Source: Salinilacihabitans rarus (GTDB taxonomy: Archaea > Halobacteriota > Halobacteria > Halobacteriales > Natrialbaceae). Taken from it: a stretch of DNA of 64,000 nt. Shown here piece by piece: positions 62,632 to 64,000 of the stretch. Every line of letters begins with the position of its first letter. Within the stretch, counting starts at the first letter, position 1. The position numbers and the translations under genes are program-made. The notes under the pieces were generated by a model. It did no database searches and was not told the DNA's origin. It saw only the letters and a list, made by a program, of their open reading frames with translations. The stretch is taken from contig NZ_CP100762.1 in assembly GCF_024296665.1 (NCBI RefSeq), positions 1,922,001 to 1,986,000 of the forward strand, given 5' to 3'.

Positions 62632-63849
62632 TCAGCGCGTCTCGACCGACGGCGCCGCGGCCTCGAGCAGTGCAGACCGGTCCAACTCGGCCACCGACGC
62701 CCGCCCCGACAGCCCGAGCGTCAGGTCCAGGTCCGCGAGGAAGTTCCGGCACACCTCCCGCACGCCGTCCTCGCCGTCGACCGCCAGCCCGTAGACGTAC
62801 GGCCGGCCGAGCAGCACCATCTCGGCGCCGAGCGCCAGCGCCGTCACCGCGTCGGCGCCCCGCCTGATCCCGCTGTCGAACAGCACGGGGGCGTCGCCGT
62901 ACCCGGCGTCAGCGAGCCGGTCGACCACCCGCGGCAGCGCCTCGATCGCCGGCAGGGCGTTGTCGACCTGTCGGCCGCCGTGGTTCGAGACGATCACGCC
63001 GTCGGCGCCCGACTCGACCGCCAGTTCGGCGTCCTCGGGGTGGACGATCCCCTTGACGAGGATCGGCAGGTCGGTCAGCCCCCGGAGCCACTCCAGATCC
63101 GCCCAGGTGAGCGAGGCGTCGCCGAAGACGTCGACGAACCGCATGACCGCGGCGTCGGGGTTATCCTCGGGCGGGTCCGCCAGCAGGTCCCGGAAGACGG
63201 GGTCCGAGAAGTAGTTCGCCACCCCCTCGCCGTCGAGAAAGGGGAGGTACGCCCGCTCGACGTCGCGCTCGCGCCAGCTGATGACCGGCGTGTCGACCGT
63301 CACCACGAGCGCCTCGTAGCCCGCCTCCTCGGCGCGCTCGACGAAACTCGCCGTCAGGTCGCGCTCGGAACTCCAGTAGAGCTGGAACCAGCCGGGTGCG
63401 TCGCCCAGTTCGGCGGCGACGTCCTCGATCGTCTCCGAGGCGGCCGAACTCCCGACGAACGGCAGCCCGAGGTCCGCGGCCGCCCGCGCCGACGCGAGCT
63501 CCCCCTCCTCGTGGAGGATCGACTGGACGCCGATCGGCGCCAGCGCGACCGGCGCGGGGTAGCGCTCGCCGAAGAGGTCGACCGAGAGATCCCGCGAGGC
63601 GACGTCCCGGAGCATCCGGGGGACGATCCGCCAGCGCTCGAACGCCGTCCGGTTGGCCCGCTCGGTTCGCTCGGCGCCCGCGCTGCCCGCGACGTAGGCG
63701 AACGCCTCGGGGTCCAGCGCCTCCTCGGCCGCCGCTTCGAGGGTCTCGTACGACGGCGGCAGCGACGGCGGCTGTCCGGCGAGCATTCCCTGCGTGTAGA
63801 CTTCGACCAGCCGTTCCCGGCCGTACGAGGGCGAGTCGTCCTCGGTCAT
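62632..63849 (-). CDS. FMN-dependent alpha-hydroxy acid oxidase (lactate 2-monooxygenase-like)
   Basis: A 405-residue protein of the FMN-dependent alpha-hydroxyacid dehydrogenase/oxidase family (glycolate oxidase, lactate oxidase and lactate 2-monooxygenase). The catalytic His is in SNHGGRQVDNALPA; other FMN and substrate motifs are APIGVQSILHEEGELA, YWSSERDLT and DSGIRRGADAV. The long N-terminal region and EVYTQGMLAG suggest a lactate monooxygenase-like member. It oxidises L-2-hydroxy acids to keto acids or, in LMO, to acetate and CO2. It is unusually placed between rps12 and nusA. Confidence 0.85.
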   Translation of the reverse strand: MTEDDSPSYGRERLVEVYTQGMLAGQPPSLPPSYETLEAAAEEALDPEAFAYVAGSAGAERTERANRTAFERWRIVPRMLRDVASRDLSVDLFGERYPAPVALAPIGVQSILHEEGELASARAAADLGLPFVGSSAASETIEDVAAELGDAPGWFQLYWSSERDLTASFVERAEEAGYEALVVTVDTPVISWRERDVERAYLPFLDGEGVANYFSDPVFRDLLADPPEDNPDAAVMRFVDVFGDASLTWADLEWLRGLTDLPILVKGIVHPEDAELAVESGADGVIVSNHGGRQVDNALPAIEALPRVVDRLADAGYGDAPVLFDSGIRRGADAVTALALGAEMVLLGRPYVYGLAVDGEDGVREVCRNFLADLDLTLGLSGRASVAELDRSALLEAAAPSVETR

Positions 63850-63902
63850 GGCAGCCGCTCTGTCACGAACGACCGTATAGTTCCGGGTCGGGAGCGCGGC
63901 CC

Positions 63903-64000
63903 TCAGAGCAACTGCACGTCGTCGATGCCGAAGTGCCGGTCCGCGAGCGTCCGCACGGCCTCGATGGTCCGGCCGTCGCTGCCGATGGCGACGCCGCGGT
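63903..64000 (-). CDS. nusA: Transcription factor NusA-like KH protein, 5' truncated by window
   Basis: Only the last 31 codons are visible: GVAIGSDGRTIEAVRTLADRHFG then IDDVQLL stop. The GxxG-like IGSDGRTI is the KH motif of archaeal NusA. It matches the usual position upstream of rps12 in the RNA polymerase/translation operon. The start lies beyond position 64000. Confidence 0.8.
   Translation of the reverse strand, partial: RGVAIGSDGRTIEAVRTLADRHFGIDDVQLL

Overview
This window is chromosomal DNA from a halophilic archaeon (class Halobacteria). It is very GC rich, the proteins are strongly acidic, and exported proteins carry twin-arginine signals. Many genes start about 25-30 bases after a TATA box with almost no leader. 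Archaea-type markers are present: S24e, S27ae, a Kae1-Bud32 fusion, aEF-2, SepF, PyrI and ThiD-ThiN. The genus cannot be fixed from the sequence alone. No rRNA, tRNA, CRISPR array, complete insertion sequence or replication origin was seen.

Layout. 1-4754: a truncated membrane protein, three universal stress proteins, a CBS protein and an SDR dehydrogenase. 4877-13955: uvrA, then an ABC-2 exporter whose ATPase and permease genes are split by an opposite-strand surface protein gene, a beta-propeller gene, and a membrane HELGH protein fused to HEAT-like repeats. 14172-17414: rps24e, rps27ae, kae1-bud32, a DUF5808 gene and XTP pyrophosphatase. 17598-19389: arsR-arsM with an operator-like palindrome, and a PIN-like protein coupled to a 35-residue ORF. 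19470-28494: MOT1-type transporter, DHDPS-family aldolase, two tandem HypE/PurM-like proteins overlapping thiD-thiN, a CsaA-like protein, and an amino acid permease with two Usp-like companions. 28598-33266: mutS, pyrB-pyrI and an orphan transposase-type HTH gene. 33430-41438: an arginine deiminase region (arcB, arcC, an arcD-like antiporter, arcA, arcR) with gene-poor flanks holding related 22-bp palindromes. 41439-46211: an ABC exporter, a zinc-ribbon winged-helix regulator, a DUF6544-like protein and a CPBP protease, with one ACTCAAAC palindrome upstream of each of two promoters. 46301-50778: mutL, a shortened RtcA-like protein, a kdgK-type kinase preceded by a 17-codon ORF, and a GNAT. 50840-57269: RNase R, small RNA-binding and zinc proteins, and a duplicated subtilisin/DUF1028 locus. 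57465-64000: sepF, aEF-2, a DUF5781 protein, S7, S12, an FMN alpha-hydroxyacid oxidase and the end of nusA.

How genes work together. arcA, arcB and arcC form the arginine fermentation route (arginine to citrulline to ornithine plus carbamoyl phosphate to ATP), with an NhaC-family carrier placed to exchange arginine and ornithine and an IclR-family regulator. MutS and MutL supply mismatch repair and UvrA excision repair. The aldolase (20659-21534) and the PfkB kinase (49284-50237) could both serve the semi-phosphorylated Entner-Doudoroff pathway, although the aldolase substrate is uncertain. The least explained parts are the palindrome-linked ABC/CPBP module, the palindromes around the arc region, the decayed duplicate at the protease locus, and the small ORF fused in overlap to kdgK.
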